Shown: positions 31,339-40,170 of the stretch, piece after piece
Layout of the letters: every line of letters begins with the position of its first letter
Numbering within the stretch: position 1 is the stretch's first letter
NCBI RefSeq assembly: GCF_004134825.1
Contig: NZ_SDPN01000023.1
Coordinates: 1 to 60,185, forward strand
Reading direction: 5' to 3'
Length of the DNA stretch: 60,185 nucleotides
Origin: Agromyces albus
GTDB taxonomy: Bacteria; Actinomycetota; Actinomycetes; Actinomycetales; Microbacteriaceae
The notes under the pieces: model-generated
What the model was told of the DNA's origin: nothing
What the model saw: only the letters and a program-made list of their open reading frames with translations
Database searches by the model: none
Position numbers and translations under genes: made by a program

Positions 31339-32547
31339 ATGTCCGTACCCGCCCAGCTCGGTGTTGGTCTCATCTCCGTCGGCTGGATGGGCCGCCTGCA
31401 TTCGCGCGCCTACCTCGCGGCAGCGCATCACTACCCCGAGCTGGCGGCGCGGGCCACGCTCGTCATGGCGGCCGATCCCGACGAGGGAGGTCGGCAGCAT
31501 GCCGCCGACGCGCTCGGCTATCGCCAGACCACAGCCGACTACCGCGACGTGCTCGCGAATCCCGACGTCGACATCGTCTCGATCTGCTCACCCAACTTCC
31601 TTCACCACGAGATCGCGCTCGCCACGATCGCGGCGGGAAAGCCGTTCTGGATCGAGAAGCCGATGGGCCGCGGCGTGCGGGAATCGAGTGAGATCGCTCG
31701 CGGGGCGGCGACGCGTGGGCTCGTGACATCCGTCGGCTTCAACTACCGGCATGCCCCGGCGATCGCGCACGCGCGCCGGCTCGTGCGCGAGGGCGCGATC
31801 GGCACGGTCACGAACGTGCGCGTGGCGTTCATGGCCGACTACTCCGCCGATCCGAGTGGCGCACTGACGTGGCGCTTCCAGCGCGACCGGGCGGGATCGG
31901 GAGTGCTCGGCGACCTGCTGTCGCATGGGGCGGATCTCGCACAATTCGTCGTCGGACGCATCACGTCGGTCACGGCGATGACGGAGACGTTCATCGCCGA
32001 ACGTCCGCTTCCGCGCGCAAACGCGGCGAGCCACTTCAGCAAGGGTGATGACTCCGACCCGAAGGGCCTCGTGGAGAACGAGGACTACGCGGCGCTCCTC
32101 GCGAGGTTCGACGGAGGAGCGGTCGGCGTGCTCGAGTCCAGCCGCGTCGCCGTCGGCCCACGCGCCGAGTACGCGCTCGAGGTGTACGGCACCAAAGGGT
32201 CGCTGCGATGGGACTTCCAGCGCATGAACGAGCTCCAGCTCGCCGACGGCGGGTCGGGCTACCGCACGATGATGATGGCGCCCGACAACGGCGAATTCGC
32301 CCGCTTCCAGCCGGGTGCGGGCACCGGCATGGGCTTCGACGACCTGAAGACCATCGAGGCATACCTCTTCCTGCGGTCGGTGCTCGAGAACCGGCAGCTC
32401 GCTCCGTCGGCGGCCGACGCCTGGTCGGCCGCCGAGGTCGTGGATGCCGCGGTGCGAAGCGCGGCGTCAGGCAAGTGGGTCGACGTGCCCGACGTCGACG
32501 GACCGACGACGTACGACGCTGCGCTCGAGGGTTCGTCGCGGCGCTGA
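31339..32547 (+). CDS. Gfo/Idh/MocA family NAD(P)-dependent oxidoreductase
   Basis: The 402-residue protein has an N-terminal Rossmann fold (GVGLISVGWMGRLHSRAYLAA), the conserved catalytic-lysine motif WIEKPMGRG (EKP), and a C-terminal sugar-binding domain with GSGVLGDLLSHGADLAQF carrying the D-x3-H pair. Family members oxidise inositols, glucosides or related sugars. It lies divergent from the transporter and convergent with the TIM-barrel gene, so it probably oxidises an inositol isomer or conjugate feeding the iol route. IolX/IolW-type activities are candidates; the exact substrate is not readable. Confidence 0.85.
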   Translation: MSVPAQLGVGLISVGWMGRLHSRAYLAAAHHYPELAARATLVMAADPDEGGRQHAADALGYRQTTADYRDVLANPDVDIVSICSPNFLHHEIALATIAAGKPFWIEKPMGRGVRESSEIARGAATRGLVTSVGFNYRHAPAIAHARRLVREGAIGTVTNVRVAFMADYSADPSGALTWRFQRDRAGSGVLGDLLSHGADLAQFVVGRITSVTAMTETFIAERPLPRANAASHFSKGDDSDPKGLVENEDYAALLARFDGGAVGVLESSRVAVGPRAEYALEVYGTKGSLRWDFQRMNELQLADGGSGYRTMMMAPDNGEFARFQPGAGTGMGFDDLKTIEAYLFLRSVLENRQLAPSAADAWSAAEVVDAAVRSAASGKWVDVPDVDGPTTYDAALEGSSRR

Positions 32548-32557
32548 GTGCGGGGCG

Positions 32558-33334
32558 TCACTCCGTGAACGTCGCACGGAAGGAATCGAGGGCGGCATCC
32601 GAGTCCGCGCTCGCCCACCCCTCGAGACCGACGACGCCGTCGTAGCCGAGCGTGCGAAGCTCGTCGGCGATCGCCCGGTAGCGGATCTCGCCGGTACCCG
32701 GTTCGCATCGGCCGGGCACGTCGGCCACCTGGATCTCGCCGATCCACGGCAGCGCGCGCCGGACGAGTTCGATGAGGTTCCCCTCCCCGATCTGGGCGTG
32801 ATACAGATCGAGATTCAGCCGCAAGCCCGGGCTGTCGACGGCTTCGACGAGCGCGATGGTGTCTGCTGCTGTTGCGAACGGCGTGCCGGGGTGATCTACG
32901 GAGGTGTTCAGGTTCTCGAGCGTGAACACCCGCCCCGCGGCCTCGCCGAGCTCGGCGACTCTGCGCAGCGTGTCGGCCGCCCTCAGCCAATCCTTCCCCG
33001 TGACGTGCTCGCGCGGGGTGACCGGGAGTCCGTGCGGGTCGAGTCCGGTGCCGTGCAGGTTCAGTCGCGGGGCATCGATGACGTCGGCGGCCTCGAGGGA
33101 GTCCTTCGCGGTCGCGAGCAGCTCGTCGATGCCGTCGGCGGTGGTCAGATCACCGCGCACGTAGCCCGTCATCGACGAGATCACGGCTCCTGTCGCGGCG
33201 ATCGCGGCCAGATCCTTCGTCGTCCAGTCCCAGATCTCGACCTCGAATCCTCGGTCGTGGATCCGCGCGACGCGTTCCACGAACGGCAGGTCGAGGAACA
33301 GCATCTCAGCGGATGCCGCGAGGCGAAAGGTCAT
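32558..33334 (-). CDS. TIM-barrel sugar isomerase/epimerase (hydroxypyruvate isomerase-like)
   Basis: The 258-residue protein belongs to the AP-endonuclease-2-type TIM barrel superfamily. It contains GFEVEIWDWT, the metal-binding Glu in FTLENLNTSVDHPG, NLDLYHAQIGEGNL with Asp-x-x-His, VADVPGRCEPGTGEI and a final VGLEGW Glu. Such motifs place it with hydroxypyruvate isomerases and the IolH/IolI-like proteins of inositol clusters. Inositol clusters often contain one such enzyme that isomerises a ketoinositol. It is transcribed in the iol direction, 27 bp after iolG. Confidence 0.8.
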   Translation of the reverse strand: MTFRLAASAEMLFLDLPFVERVARIHDRGFEVEIWDWTTKDLAAIAATGAVISSMTGYVRGDLTTADGIDELLATAKDSLEAADVIDAPRLNLHGTGLDPHGLPVTPREHVTGKDWLRAADTLRRVAELGEAAGRVFTLENLNTSVDHPGTPFATAADTIALVEAVDSPGLRLNLDLYHAQIGEGNLIELVRRALPWIGEIQVADVPGRCEPGTGEIRYRAIADELRTLGYDGVVGLEGWASADSDAALDSFRATFTE

Positions 33335-33361
33335 CGTGATCGGCTCTCTCGTGCGATCTCG

Positions 33362-34372
33362 TCAGGCCAGGTCGACCGGCACGACGATGCGCTCGACGGC
33401 CGACCGCTGGGCGGCATCCGCGAGGATCAGTGCCGCGCGACCGTCTTCGAACGTCGGGCTCGTCGAGGCCTCCCCCCGCGCGAGCTTGATGAACTCGCTG
33501 AGTTCTGCCGAGTACGCTCCCGCGTAGCGCTCGAGGAAGAACTCCTGGTACGGCGGGCGCGCCTCGACGGCCGTGGCCGTCGAAAGGCTGACGAGGCTCG
33601 TTCCGGCGTTCGCGACCTGAAGCATGCCCTTCGCACCGAACGCCTCGATGCGCTGGTCGTACCCGGTCGCACTGTGGCGGGAGTTCGTGATCGAGACCAC
33701 GGTGCCGGATGCCGCACGCAGCACCACGACGGCGGTGTCGAAGTCTCCGTGCTCGCGAGCCCCCGGGTCGAACGTTGTCGTGCCGACCGCAGTGACCTCG
33801 ACGATGTCGGGGACGAAGAATCGGGCCATGTCGAGGTCGTGGATCGTCATGTCCCGGAAGATGCCACCGGATACCGCGAGATACGCCGCTGGTGGTGCCG
33901 CCGGGTCTCGGCTGATGATCGAGAGCTGCTCGAGCTCGCCGATCTCACCCGCGGCGACGCGGGCGCGCGCCTCGGCGAACCCCGCGTCGAACCGGCGGTT
34001 GAACCCGAGCGCGACCGGGACGCCGGCCGCGGCGACCTTCGGGCGAAGGGCCTCGACGCGAGCGATGTCGAGGTCGATGGGCTTCTCGCACAAGACGGCG
34101 ATGCCCGCGTCGACGGCCGCTGAGATGAGGTCGACGTGGGTGGAGGTGGGCGATGCGATGAGCACCGCATCGACTTCGCCCGAGCTGAAGACCTCAGCCG
34201 AGGATTCCGTCGCGGTGCCTCCGTAGCGCGCGGCGACGGATCGGGCCCCCTCGACGAAGGGATCGCAGACCCAGGTGAGCACGGCATCGGGATCCGCCGC
34301 GATGCTCGCGGCATGGACCTGTCCGATCCTCCCCGTGCCGATCAATCCGAACCGGAGCGGCTTCTCGTTCAT
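33362..34372 (-). CDS. iolG: Inositol 2-dehydrogenase
   Basis: The 336-residue protein starts LRFGLIGTGRIGQVHAASIAADP (NAD-binding), has AVLCEKPIDLD with the catalytic Lys, and GGIFRDMTIHDLDMARFF with the Asp-His pair of inositol dehydrogenases. It oxidises myo-inositol to scyllo-inosose, the first step of the pathway. The ATG at 34372 lies only one nucleotide after an AGGAGG, an odd spacing; an in-frame ATG at 34399 overlaps the iolE end and has no ribosome site. The conserved Rossmann motif begins at residue 6 of the short form, which I prefer. Confidence 0.9.
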   Translation of the reverse strand: MNEKPLRFGLIGTGRIGQVHAASIAADPDAVLTWVCDPFVEGARSVAARYGGTATESSAEVFSSGEVDAVLIASPTSTHVDLISAAVDAGIAVLCEKPIDLDIARVEALRPKVAAAGVPVALGFNRRFDAGFAEARARVAAGEIGELEQLSIISRDPAAPPAAYLAVSGGIFRDMTIHDLDMARFFVPDIVEVTAVGTTTFDPGAREHGDFDTAVVVLRAASGTVVSITNSRHSATGYDQRIEAFGAKGMLQVANAGTSLVSLSTATAVEARPPYQEFFLERYAGAYSAELSEFIKLARGEASTSPTFEDGRAALILADAAQRSAVERIVVPVDLA

Positions 34373-34389
34373 TCCTCCTGCTTTCCCGC

Positions 34390-35307
34390 TCAGCACCATT
34401 GTCTGAGCACTTCGCGATTCAGTCGCTGATCCGCCTCGCGCTCAGAGCGGAAGTCGGCCAGCGAGATGTCCCTGCCCGGGAGCACGTCTTGTTCGACCAC
34501 GACCCAGCCGGTGAAGCCGAGCGCGTCGACCGCGTTCATGACAGCGGTCACGTCGATGTCGCCGGTGCCGAACGCGACGAACGCGCCCGATGACCACACG
34601 TCGGCCATGCCGCCACCCGCGGCGAGCACTCGCTCGAGGACCCGCAGGTCGACGTCCTTCACGTGCAAGTGGTTCACACGGGCGCCCCACCGCTGCAGCA
34701 CCTCGAGGGGATCTCCTCCGCCGATGACGAGGTGTCCGGTGTCGAGCGTGAGTCCGACGTCGACGCGATCGAGGAACCGGTCGATCTCGTCGGGCGACTC
34801 CACGAAGGTCCCGGCGTGGTGATGGAAGGTCGGCTCGAATCCGGCCGCGCGGACTCGGTCGACCGCCCGCTGCGTGTTCGAGATGAGTCGTTCCCACGCG
34901 GCGTCGTCGAGACGGTGCTCGGCGGCACCGCGCCCGGGTCGGGCTTTGCGGGCGGGTGATCCGTGGTCGGCGAGCGTCGGCTTCGGCAGGAGCCGGGGGC
35001 CTGCCTCGGCGGCGTCGGCGAAGACGCGCAGTGCGTCGTCGAGGCTCGGAAGCGCCGCCTCGAAACCGGCGTCGTCGGACAGCGGGAGTTCAACCCATCC
35101 GCCGGCGAGCTCCAGTTGCCACCGATCGAGGCGCTTCCGCAGCTCCTCGCCCCGGCCGAAGTAACCGACGGGTCCGAGATCGACGCCGCCGTAGCCGGCC
35201 TCATGCAGGATCGAGAGCATGTCGTCGGGCTCGAGCACCTCGGCGTCGTCGGGGGTCATCTCGAAGACCCCGAAGCTCACCGGCGCGCCGGCAACCGTCG
35301 CGTTCAC
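34390..35307 (-). CDS. iolE: Myo-inosose-2 dehydratase
   Basis: The 305-residue TIM-barrel protein begins APVSFGVFEMTPDDAEVLEPDDML and contains GYGGVDLGPVGYFG, FHHHAGTFVESPDEIDRFLD, LTLDTGHLVIGGGDP and VNHLHVKDVD, which match IolE including the metal ligands Glu, Asp and His. It removes water from inosose to give the dione cut by IolD. The GTG at 35307 overlaps the iolD stop as GTGA, so the two genes are coupled. Part of the iolC-aldolase-iolB-iolD-iolE-iolG unit. Confidence 0.92.
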   Translation of the reverse strand: MNATVAGAPVSFGVFEMTPDDAEVLEPDDMLSILHEAGYGGVDLGPVGYFGRGEELRKRLDRWQLELAGGWVELPLSDDAGFEAALPSLDDALRVFADAAEAGPRLLPKPTLADHGSPARKARPGRGAAEHRLDDAAWERLISNTQRAVDRVRAAGFEPTFHHHAGTFVESPDEIDRFLDRVDVGLTLDTGHLVIGGGDPLEVLQRWGARVNHLHVKDVDLRVLERVLAAGGGMADVWSSGAFVAFGTGDIDVTAVMNAVDALGFTGWVVVEQDVLPGRDISLADFRSEREADQRLNREVLRQWC

Positions 35308-37232
35308 CGGCCTGTCTCCTCTCCGAGCAGGGGTCGCTGTGCCGTGCGCAGCCGCTCGTACTCGCCGCGGGCGCGCTGGGTGGACTCGAGCGAGGAGACC
35401 TCGGGAATCGGGACATCCCACCATCCCTCGCCATCGGGCCCGTAGATGAGCGGGTCGCTGTTGATGTGGATGAACGTCGAGTGATCGGATGCCTTGGCCC
35501 TTGCGATCGCGGCCTTCAGCCCGTCGATCGCGCCGGTGCCCTGCTCGATCTCGATGACGTCCATTCCGTAGCTGCGGGCGTTCATCGCGAGGTCGACCGG
35601 CAGCACGTCGCCGGTCTGGAAGTTGCGGGCTTCGTCGTCGTATCGCCGGTACATCGTGCCGAAGCGCTCGGACCCGACCGTCTCGGAGAGGTGCCCGATC
35701 GAGGCGAAGCCGTGGTTCTGGATGAGGATGAAGATGACCTTGAGCCCTTCGGCGACCGCAGTCACGAGCTCGCTGTTGAGCATGAGGTAGGAGCCGTCGC
35801 CGACCATGACGATGACATCGCGGTCGTCACCGTCTGCCAGCAGCCCGCGCTTGACCCCGAGTCCGCCGGCGATCTCGTAGCCCATGCACGAGTAGGCGTA
35901 CTCGACGTGGTACCCGAGCGGATCGCGCACGCGCCACAGCTTGTGGAGATCACCCGGCAGTGAGCCCGCGGCCTGCACGATGACATCCGCCGGGTCGCTC
36001 GACGACTGCACGGCGCCGATGATCTCGGGCTGGCCGGGGAGCGCACGGCCCGACGGCGCGAACGCCTGGTCGACCTGGCGATCCCACTCCGCCTTCTCAC
36101 GGTCGATGCGCCGCGCATAGTCGTCGGCGACCACGAATCTCTCGAGCGCGGTCGACAGTTCGACGAGGGCCTCACGCGCGTCGGCGATGACCGGCAACTG
36201 GGAGCCGTGCTTGTACGCGTCGAACGATGCGACGTTGATGTTGACGAACCGCACCGCCGGATCGCGGAACGCGGTGCGCGACGCCGTGGTGAAGTCGCTG
36301 TAGCGCGTGCCGATGCCGATGACGAGGTCGGCCTCGGCGGCGAGCCGGTTGGCCGCGGTCGTGCCGGTCGCGCCCACGGCGCCGACGTACTGCGGGTGAT
36401 CCCACGGCAACGAGCCGCCCCCCGCTTGCGTCGTGCCGACCGGGATGCCCGTCGCCTCCACAAGCATGCGCAGCTGCTCCTCGGCGCTGGAGTACAGCAC
36501 GCCGCCGCCGGCCACGATGAACGGCCGCTCGGCAGCGCGGATCGCTGCGACGGCTCGCTCGAGGGCGCCGCGCTCGGGGAGCGGACGCCGAATGTGCCAC
36601 TCGCGATCGTGGAGGAACTCGACCGGGACGTCGAGGGCCTCGGCCTGCACGTCTTCAGGGAGCGCGATCGTGACCGCACCGGTCTCCGCCGGGTCGGTCA
36701 GCACTCGCATCGCGGCCAGGGCGATCGAGTAGAGCTGCTCGGGGCGCTGCACCCGGTCGAAGAACTTCGACAACGGCCGGAACGCGTCGTTCACCGTGAG
36801 GCCGGCGTCCCAGGGCTGTTCGAGCTGCTGCAGCACCGGGTCGGCGACCCTGGTGGCGAACGTGTCGCTCGGCAGCAGCAGCGCGGGAAGCCGGTTCGTG
36901 GTGGCCAGCGCCGCCCCGGTCAGCATGTTCGTCGCGCCCGGACCGACGGATGCCGCCGACGCGAACGTCGCGCGGCGCCGATGCATCCGCGCAAACCCGA
37001 CCGATTGGTGCACCATGGCCTGCTCGTTGCGGGCCTGGTAGTAGGGCATGAGCGCGGGCTGCTCGACATTGACCTGCTTCAGCGCTTGCCCGATGCCCGC
37101 CACGTTTCCATGGCCGAAGATGCCGAACACGCCGGGGATCGTGCGCTCGCGGAGGTCGCCGTCGACCGTCCATTGATGTGCCAGAAACTCGATGAGCGCC
37201 TGGCTGACCGTCATTCGCTTCGTCGAAGCCAT
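35304..37232 (-). CDS. iolD: 3D-(3,5/4)-trihydroxycyclohexane-1,2-dione acylhydrolase
   Basis: The 642-residue protein is a thiamine-diphosphate enzyme: MTVSQALIEFLAHQW, IFGHGNVAGIGQAL and the catalytic-Glu region near RNEQAMVHQSVGFA. The central domain carries VIGIGTRYSDF, and the ThDP-Mg motif begins VMVGDGSYLMLNSELV and ends with the QNHGFA Asn. It opens the six-carbon ring to 5-deoxy-glucuronate. The start at 37232 follows AGGAGG by 8-9 nt and overlaps the iolB stop by one base. Length agrees with the family (~640). Confidence 0.95.
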   Translation of the reverse strand: MASTKRMTVSQALIEFLAHQWTVDGDLRERTIPGVFGIFGHGNVAGIGQALKQVNVEQPALMPYYQARNEQAMVHQSVGFARMHRRRATFASAASVGPGATNMLTGAALATTNRLPALLLPSDTFATRVADPVLQQLEQPWDAGLTVNDAFRPLSKFFDRVQRPEQLYSIALAAMRVLTDPAETGAVTIALPEDVQAEALDVPVEFLHDREWHIRRPLPERGALERAVAAIRAAERPFIVAGGGVLYSSAEEQLRMLVEATGIPVGTTQAGGGSLPWDHPQYVGAVGATGTTAANRLAAEADLVIGIGTRYSDFTTASRTAFRDPAVRFVNINVASFDAYKHGSQLPVIADAREALVELSTALERFVVADDYARRIDREKAEWDRQVDQAFAPSGRALPGQPEIIGAVQSSSDPADVIVQAAGSLPGDLHKLWRVRDPLGYHVEYAYSCMGYEIAGGLGVKRGLLADGDDRDVIVMVGDGSYLMLNSELVTAVAEGLKVIFILIQNHGFASIGHLSETVGSERFGTMYRRYDDEARNFQTGDVLPVDLAMNARSYGMDVIEIEQGTGAIDGLKAAIARAKASDHSTFIHINSDPLIYGPDGEGWWDVPIPEVSSLESTQRARGEYERLRTAQRPLLGEETGR

Positions 37233-38152
37233 CAGTGGAGGCCCTCCTTCTCGTTGCCGAACGGCAGGCGTGCATCGACATCCTGTCCGTTCCAAGTGTC
37301 GCGGACCCAGGCGTGCGCAGGATCGTCGCTGATGAGCCAGACCCGCTCGGGGTCGGGTCCGGCCATGACGTTCAGGTAGTAGAGGTCGTACCCGGGGGCT
37401 GCCACGGCGGGGCCGTGGTAGCCATAGGGCACGAGGGCGATGTCACCCGTGCGCACCATGGCGTTGATGTCGATGTCGCCCGCGGGCGATGAGTACGCGG
37501 CGAACATGCCGAACGCGGCATCCGTCACTGCACCGGTGCCGGAGTCCTTCGCCGGCGCGGCCTCGAAGTAGTAGATCTCCTCGAGGCGCGATTCGTGACC
37601 GGGCACGTGCTCGTCGTGCTTGTGGGGCGGGTACGACGACCAGTTCTCAGCCGGCGTGATCACCTCGCACACGATCAGGCGCGCGGCATCCAGTGCCTGT
37701 GGCGTTCCGAAGTTGTGGACCTGGCGGCTGGAGGCGCCGGCGCCGCGAAGCTCGACGGGCGTCTCGGCGGCGGGGATGTGACGCGTCGGCCGAACCTCGC
37801 TCGTCGGAGAGGTCGCGACGGCGACCCTCCCCTCCCCCGTGATCACCGCGGTCGCGGCCGAGGAGAGGTAGAGCACGTCGGTCGGACCGTCGAACACCGA
37901 CGCGCGGCCGCCGAGTCGCGTCGTCTCCGTGGCGGAGCCTTCGGTGTGTTGCACGGTGAACGACCCGGCGAGCGGGACGACGATTCGCTCCACCCCCGTG
38001 TCGGAGAGGTCGACCACGTCGCCGGACTCGAGTTGCGCCACACGGATGCCGGTGTGCTGCCAGCCGGGGATGGAGTCGTCGACGACACTCTCCCAGCCGT
38101 CGCGGGCGAGGGCGCCACGGCGGTGGAACCAGCGCTGGTCGATGGCGCTCAT
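37232..38152 (-). CDS. iolB: 5-deoxy-glucuronate isomerase
   Basis: The 306-residue bicupin protein has the IolB metal site in PPHKHDEHVPGHESRLEEIYYFE (residues ~188-210, three His/Glu ligands) and the second cupin ending PYGYHGPAVAAPGYDLYYLNVMAGP. It isomerises 5-deoxy-glucuronate to 2-deoxy-5-keto-gluconate, the substrate for IolC. The ATG overlaps the upstream aldolase stop by 4 bp (ATGA). Confidence 0.93.
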   Translation of the reverse strand: MSAIDQRWFHRRGALARDGWESVVDDSIPGWQHTGIRVAQLESGDVVDLSDTGVERIVVPLAGSFTVQHTEGSATETTRLGGRASVFDGPTDVLYLSSAATAVITGEGRVAVATSPTSEVRPTRHIPAAETPVELRGAGASSRQVHNFGTPQALDAARLIVCEVITPAENWSSYPPHKHDEHVPGHESRLEEIYYFEAAPAKDSGTGAVTDAAFGMFAAYSSPAGDIDINAMVRTGDIALVPYGYHGPAVAAPGYDLYYLNVMAGPDPERVWLISDDPAHAWVRDTWNGQDVDARLPFGNEKEGLH

Positions 38153-39063
38153 GTCGCGGTGACGGCTGCGCGTGCGGGGTGGACGAGCGCTGCGGCGGTG
38201 TCGACCGCTGCGGCGACATCTCCATCGGGCGGATACAGGAGGGTGCGGCCGACGGTCAGCCCGCGCACGCCGGGAAGCGCCAGCGCGTCCTCCCATGCCG
38301 CGAAGGTCTCGTCGGGGTCGACTCCCGCGTCGCCTCCCAGGAGCAAGGTCGGGAGCGTGGTCGCCTCCATGACGCGCTCCATGTCGGCGACGACGGGAAG
38401 CTTCATCCAGGTGTACGCGCTGCTCGCGCCGAGGCCGGCGGCGATGGCGACCGAGAGGATCACGGCATCCGTCGTCAGGTCGTTGACGACGCGGCCGTCG
38501 ACCCACCGACTCATGAACGGTTCGAGCATGATCGGCAATTCGGCCGCTGCCGCCTCGGTCACCGCGTGCGCCGTCGCCTCGAGAATGGATACCGTCGCCG
38601 GGTCCTCGAGATTGATGCGGATCAACGTCTTCGCGAAGTCGATGCCCTCACGCGCCATGGTCTCGACGTCGTAGGCGGTGTAGCGATCGTCCATTTCGAA
38701 GCATGCCCCGCGCAGGCCTCCGCGGTTCATCGAGCCGACGATGACCTTGTCATCGAGCAGGCCGAGTGCCGCGAGGTCGTCGATGATGTCGGGTGTGCCG
38801 AGCACGCCGTCGACGCCCGGACGGCTCAGGGCGACCGCGAGTCGCTCGAGCAGGTCGTAGCGGTTCGCCATGGCGGTGGGATGCTTGCCCACGGCGAGCG
38901 CGCCGCGGGCGGGATGGTCGGCCGCGACGATGAACAGGCGCCCGTCGCCGTGCAAGACCTCGCGGCGACGGCGGCCGGCGAGGGCATCGCTGATCGCCGA
39001 TGGCCGGGTGGCTCGCAGGTCGCGAAGTCGCGCGAAGTCTTCGGCGCTCAGGATCGCGTTCAT
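38149..39063 (-). CDS. Cgl0159-type (beta/alpha)8 aldolase of inositol catabolism
   Basis: The 304-residue protein resembles the TIM-barrel protein encoded between iolC and iolB in corynebacterial inositol clusters: FIVAADHPARGALAVG, GIDFAKTLIRINLEDP with a candidate Schiff-base Lys, MLEPFMSR, TWMKLPVV and TLLLGGDAGVDPDETFAAWEDAL. The likely reaction is cleavage of 6-phospho-5-dehydro-2-deoxy-gluconate to dihydroxyacetone phosphate and malonate semialdehyde, the job of IolJ. That is inferred from position and the absence of an iolJ here. It is coupled to iolC and iolB by 4-bp overlaps. Confidence 0.82.
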   Translation of the reverse strand: MNAILSAEDFARLRDLRATRPSAISDALAGRRRREVLHGDGRLFIVAADHPARGALAVGKHPTAMANRYDLLERLAVALSRPGVDGVLGTPDIIDDLAALGLLDDKVIVGSMNRGGLRGACFEMDDRYTAYDVETMAREGIDFAKTLIRINLEDPATVSILEATAHAVTEAAAAELPIMLEPFMSRWVDGRVVNDLTTDAVILSVAIAAGLGASSAYTWMKLPVVADMERVMEATTLPTLLLGGDAGVDPDETFAAWEDALALPGVRGLTVGRTLLYPPDGDVAAAVDTAAALVHPARAAVTAT

Positions 39064-40022
39064 GGACGCACCCCGCTCTCGATGAGTGCCCCGACTTCGG
39101 CGGCGGTGGGCATGGCCGTCGAGCACTCCCGACGAGAGGCGACGATCGCACCCGCGACGTTCGCGAAGCGAAGAATCTGCTCGAGGTTCCAGCCTGCGAG
39201 CAGCCCGTGGCAGAGCGCGCCACCGAAGGCATCGCCCGCACCGAGGCCGTTCACGACGTCGACGAGGTACGGCGGAGCCTCGACCGTCTCGCTTCGAGTC
39301 TTGGCGAGCACGCCCTTCGGCCCCTGCTTGACGATGGCGAGCTCGACACCCCGATCGAGCAGTGCCGAGGCGGCCCGCTCCGGCTCCGTCTCACCAACGG
39401 CGATCTCGCACTCCTCGCGGTTGCCGACCGCCACGGTCGCGTACTCGAGGGCGCGACTCACTTGCGCCGTGGCGTCGCCGGGCTGCGACCAGAACACCGG
39501 GCGATAGTCGAGATCGAAGATCGTGTGCGGCGCTCGTGCCCGGGCGTCGAGCGCCGTGAAGTGCGCCGCGCGACTCGGCTCCTGGCTGAGCCCCGTTGCA
39601 GTGAACCAGAACACCTTGGCGGACCGCACTGCGTCGAGGTCGAGCTCGCTCGGCTCGACGTTGAGGTCGGGTGCCTTCGGCTCCCGATAGAAGTAGATCG
39701 GGAAGTCGTCGGGCGGGAAGATCTCGCAGAAGGTGAGGGGCGTCTTCAGCGACGGGTCGACGGCCACCTGGCGATTCTCGACGCCGAGGCGCTCCAGCTC
39801 TTGGAGCAGGTATCGCCCGAAGGGATCGTCGCCCACTCGCGAGATGAGACCGACGTTGCGGCCGTAGCGAGCCGCAGCCACGGCGACGTTCGCCGCACTG
39901 CCGCCGAGGTACTTGCCGAAGGTCTCCACCTGCTCGAGGCCGACGCCGTCTTGCAGCGGATAGAGATCGACGCCGAGACGCCCGAAAGCCAATACGTCCA
40001 AGGAGGTGAGCCTGTCAGTCAT
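39060..40022 (-). CDS. iolC: 5-dehydro-2-deoxygluconokinase
   Basis: The 320-residue PfkB-family kinase has GKYLGGSAANVAVAAARYG near the N-terminus and the ATP/anion-hole motif VVNGLGAGDAFGGALCHGLL with the catalytic Asp near residue 260. It phosphorylates 2-deoxy-5-keto-gluconate at C6. It is the first gene of the iol operon, divergent from the GntR gene across a 148-bp control region. The ATG at 40022 lacks a strong ribosome site; GAGGG lies about 14 nt upstream. Confidence 0.92.
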   Translation of the reverse strand: MTDRLTSLDVLAFGRLGVDLYPLQDGVGLEQVETFGKYLGGSAANVAVAAARYGRNVGLISRVGDDPFGRYLLQELERLGVENRQVAVDPSLKTPLTFCEIFPPDDFPIYFYREPKAPDLNVEPSELDLDAVRSAKVFWFTATGLSQEPSRAAHFTALDARARAPHTIFDLDYRPVFWSQPGDATAQVSRALEYATVAVGNREECEIAVGETEPERAASALLDRGVELAIVKQGPKGVLAKTRSETVEAPPYLVDVVNGLGAGDAFGGALCHGLLAGWNLEQILRFANVAGAIVASRRECSTAMPTAAEVGALIESGVRP

Positions 40023-40170
40023 ACTTCGCTGTACAACCCTCTTGAGTGAGTTTTCGTTGACGTCGACGGGTGCCGGATCATGTCCTAACAATAACACAAG
40101 GGTCTTTCCCTGCAACGTGACGAGCACATAAGATTGACAGAACATCTTGCTTACGTGCGGGGGAAACACT
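40023..40170. promoter_or_regulatory. Divergent iolC-gntR control region
   Basis: The region is clearly AT-richer than its surroundings. It contains AAGATTGACAGAACATCTT (AAGAT/ATCTT ends, 40130-40148), a candidate operator. The 8-mer TGACAGAA at 40135-40142 is shared in inverted orientation with the transporter/Gfo gap at 31272-31279. TTGCAG on the minus strand (40115-40110) with an AT-rich TATTGTTAG region 15-18 nt further may form the iolC promoter. AGGG-N5-CCCT is centred near 40105. Confidence 0.5.

Noticed and set aside
32558..34123. Long plus-strand frame (about 559 codons) opposite the TIM-barrel and iolG genes
   Set aside because: Antisense shadow of two well-supported iol genes.
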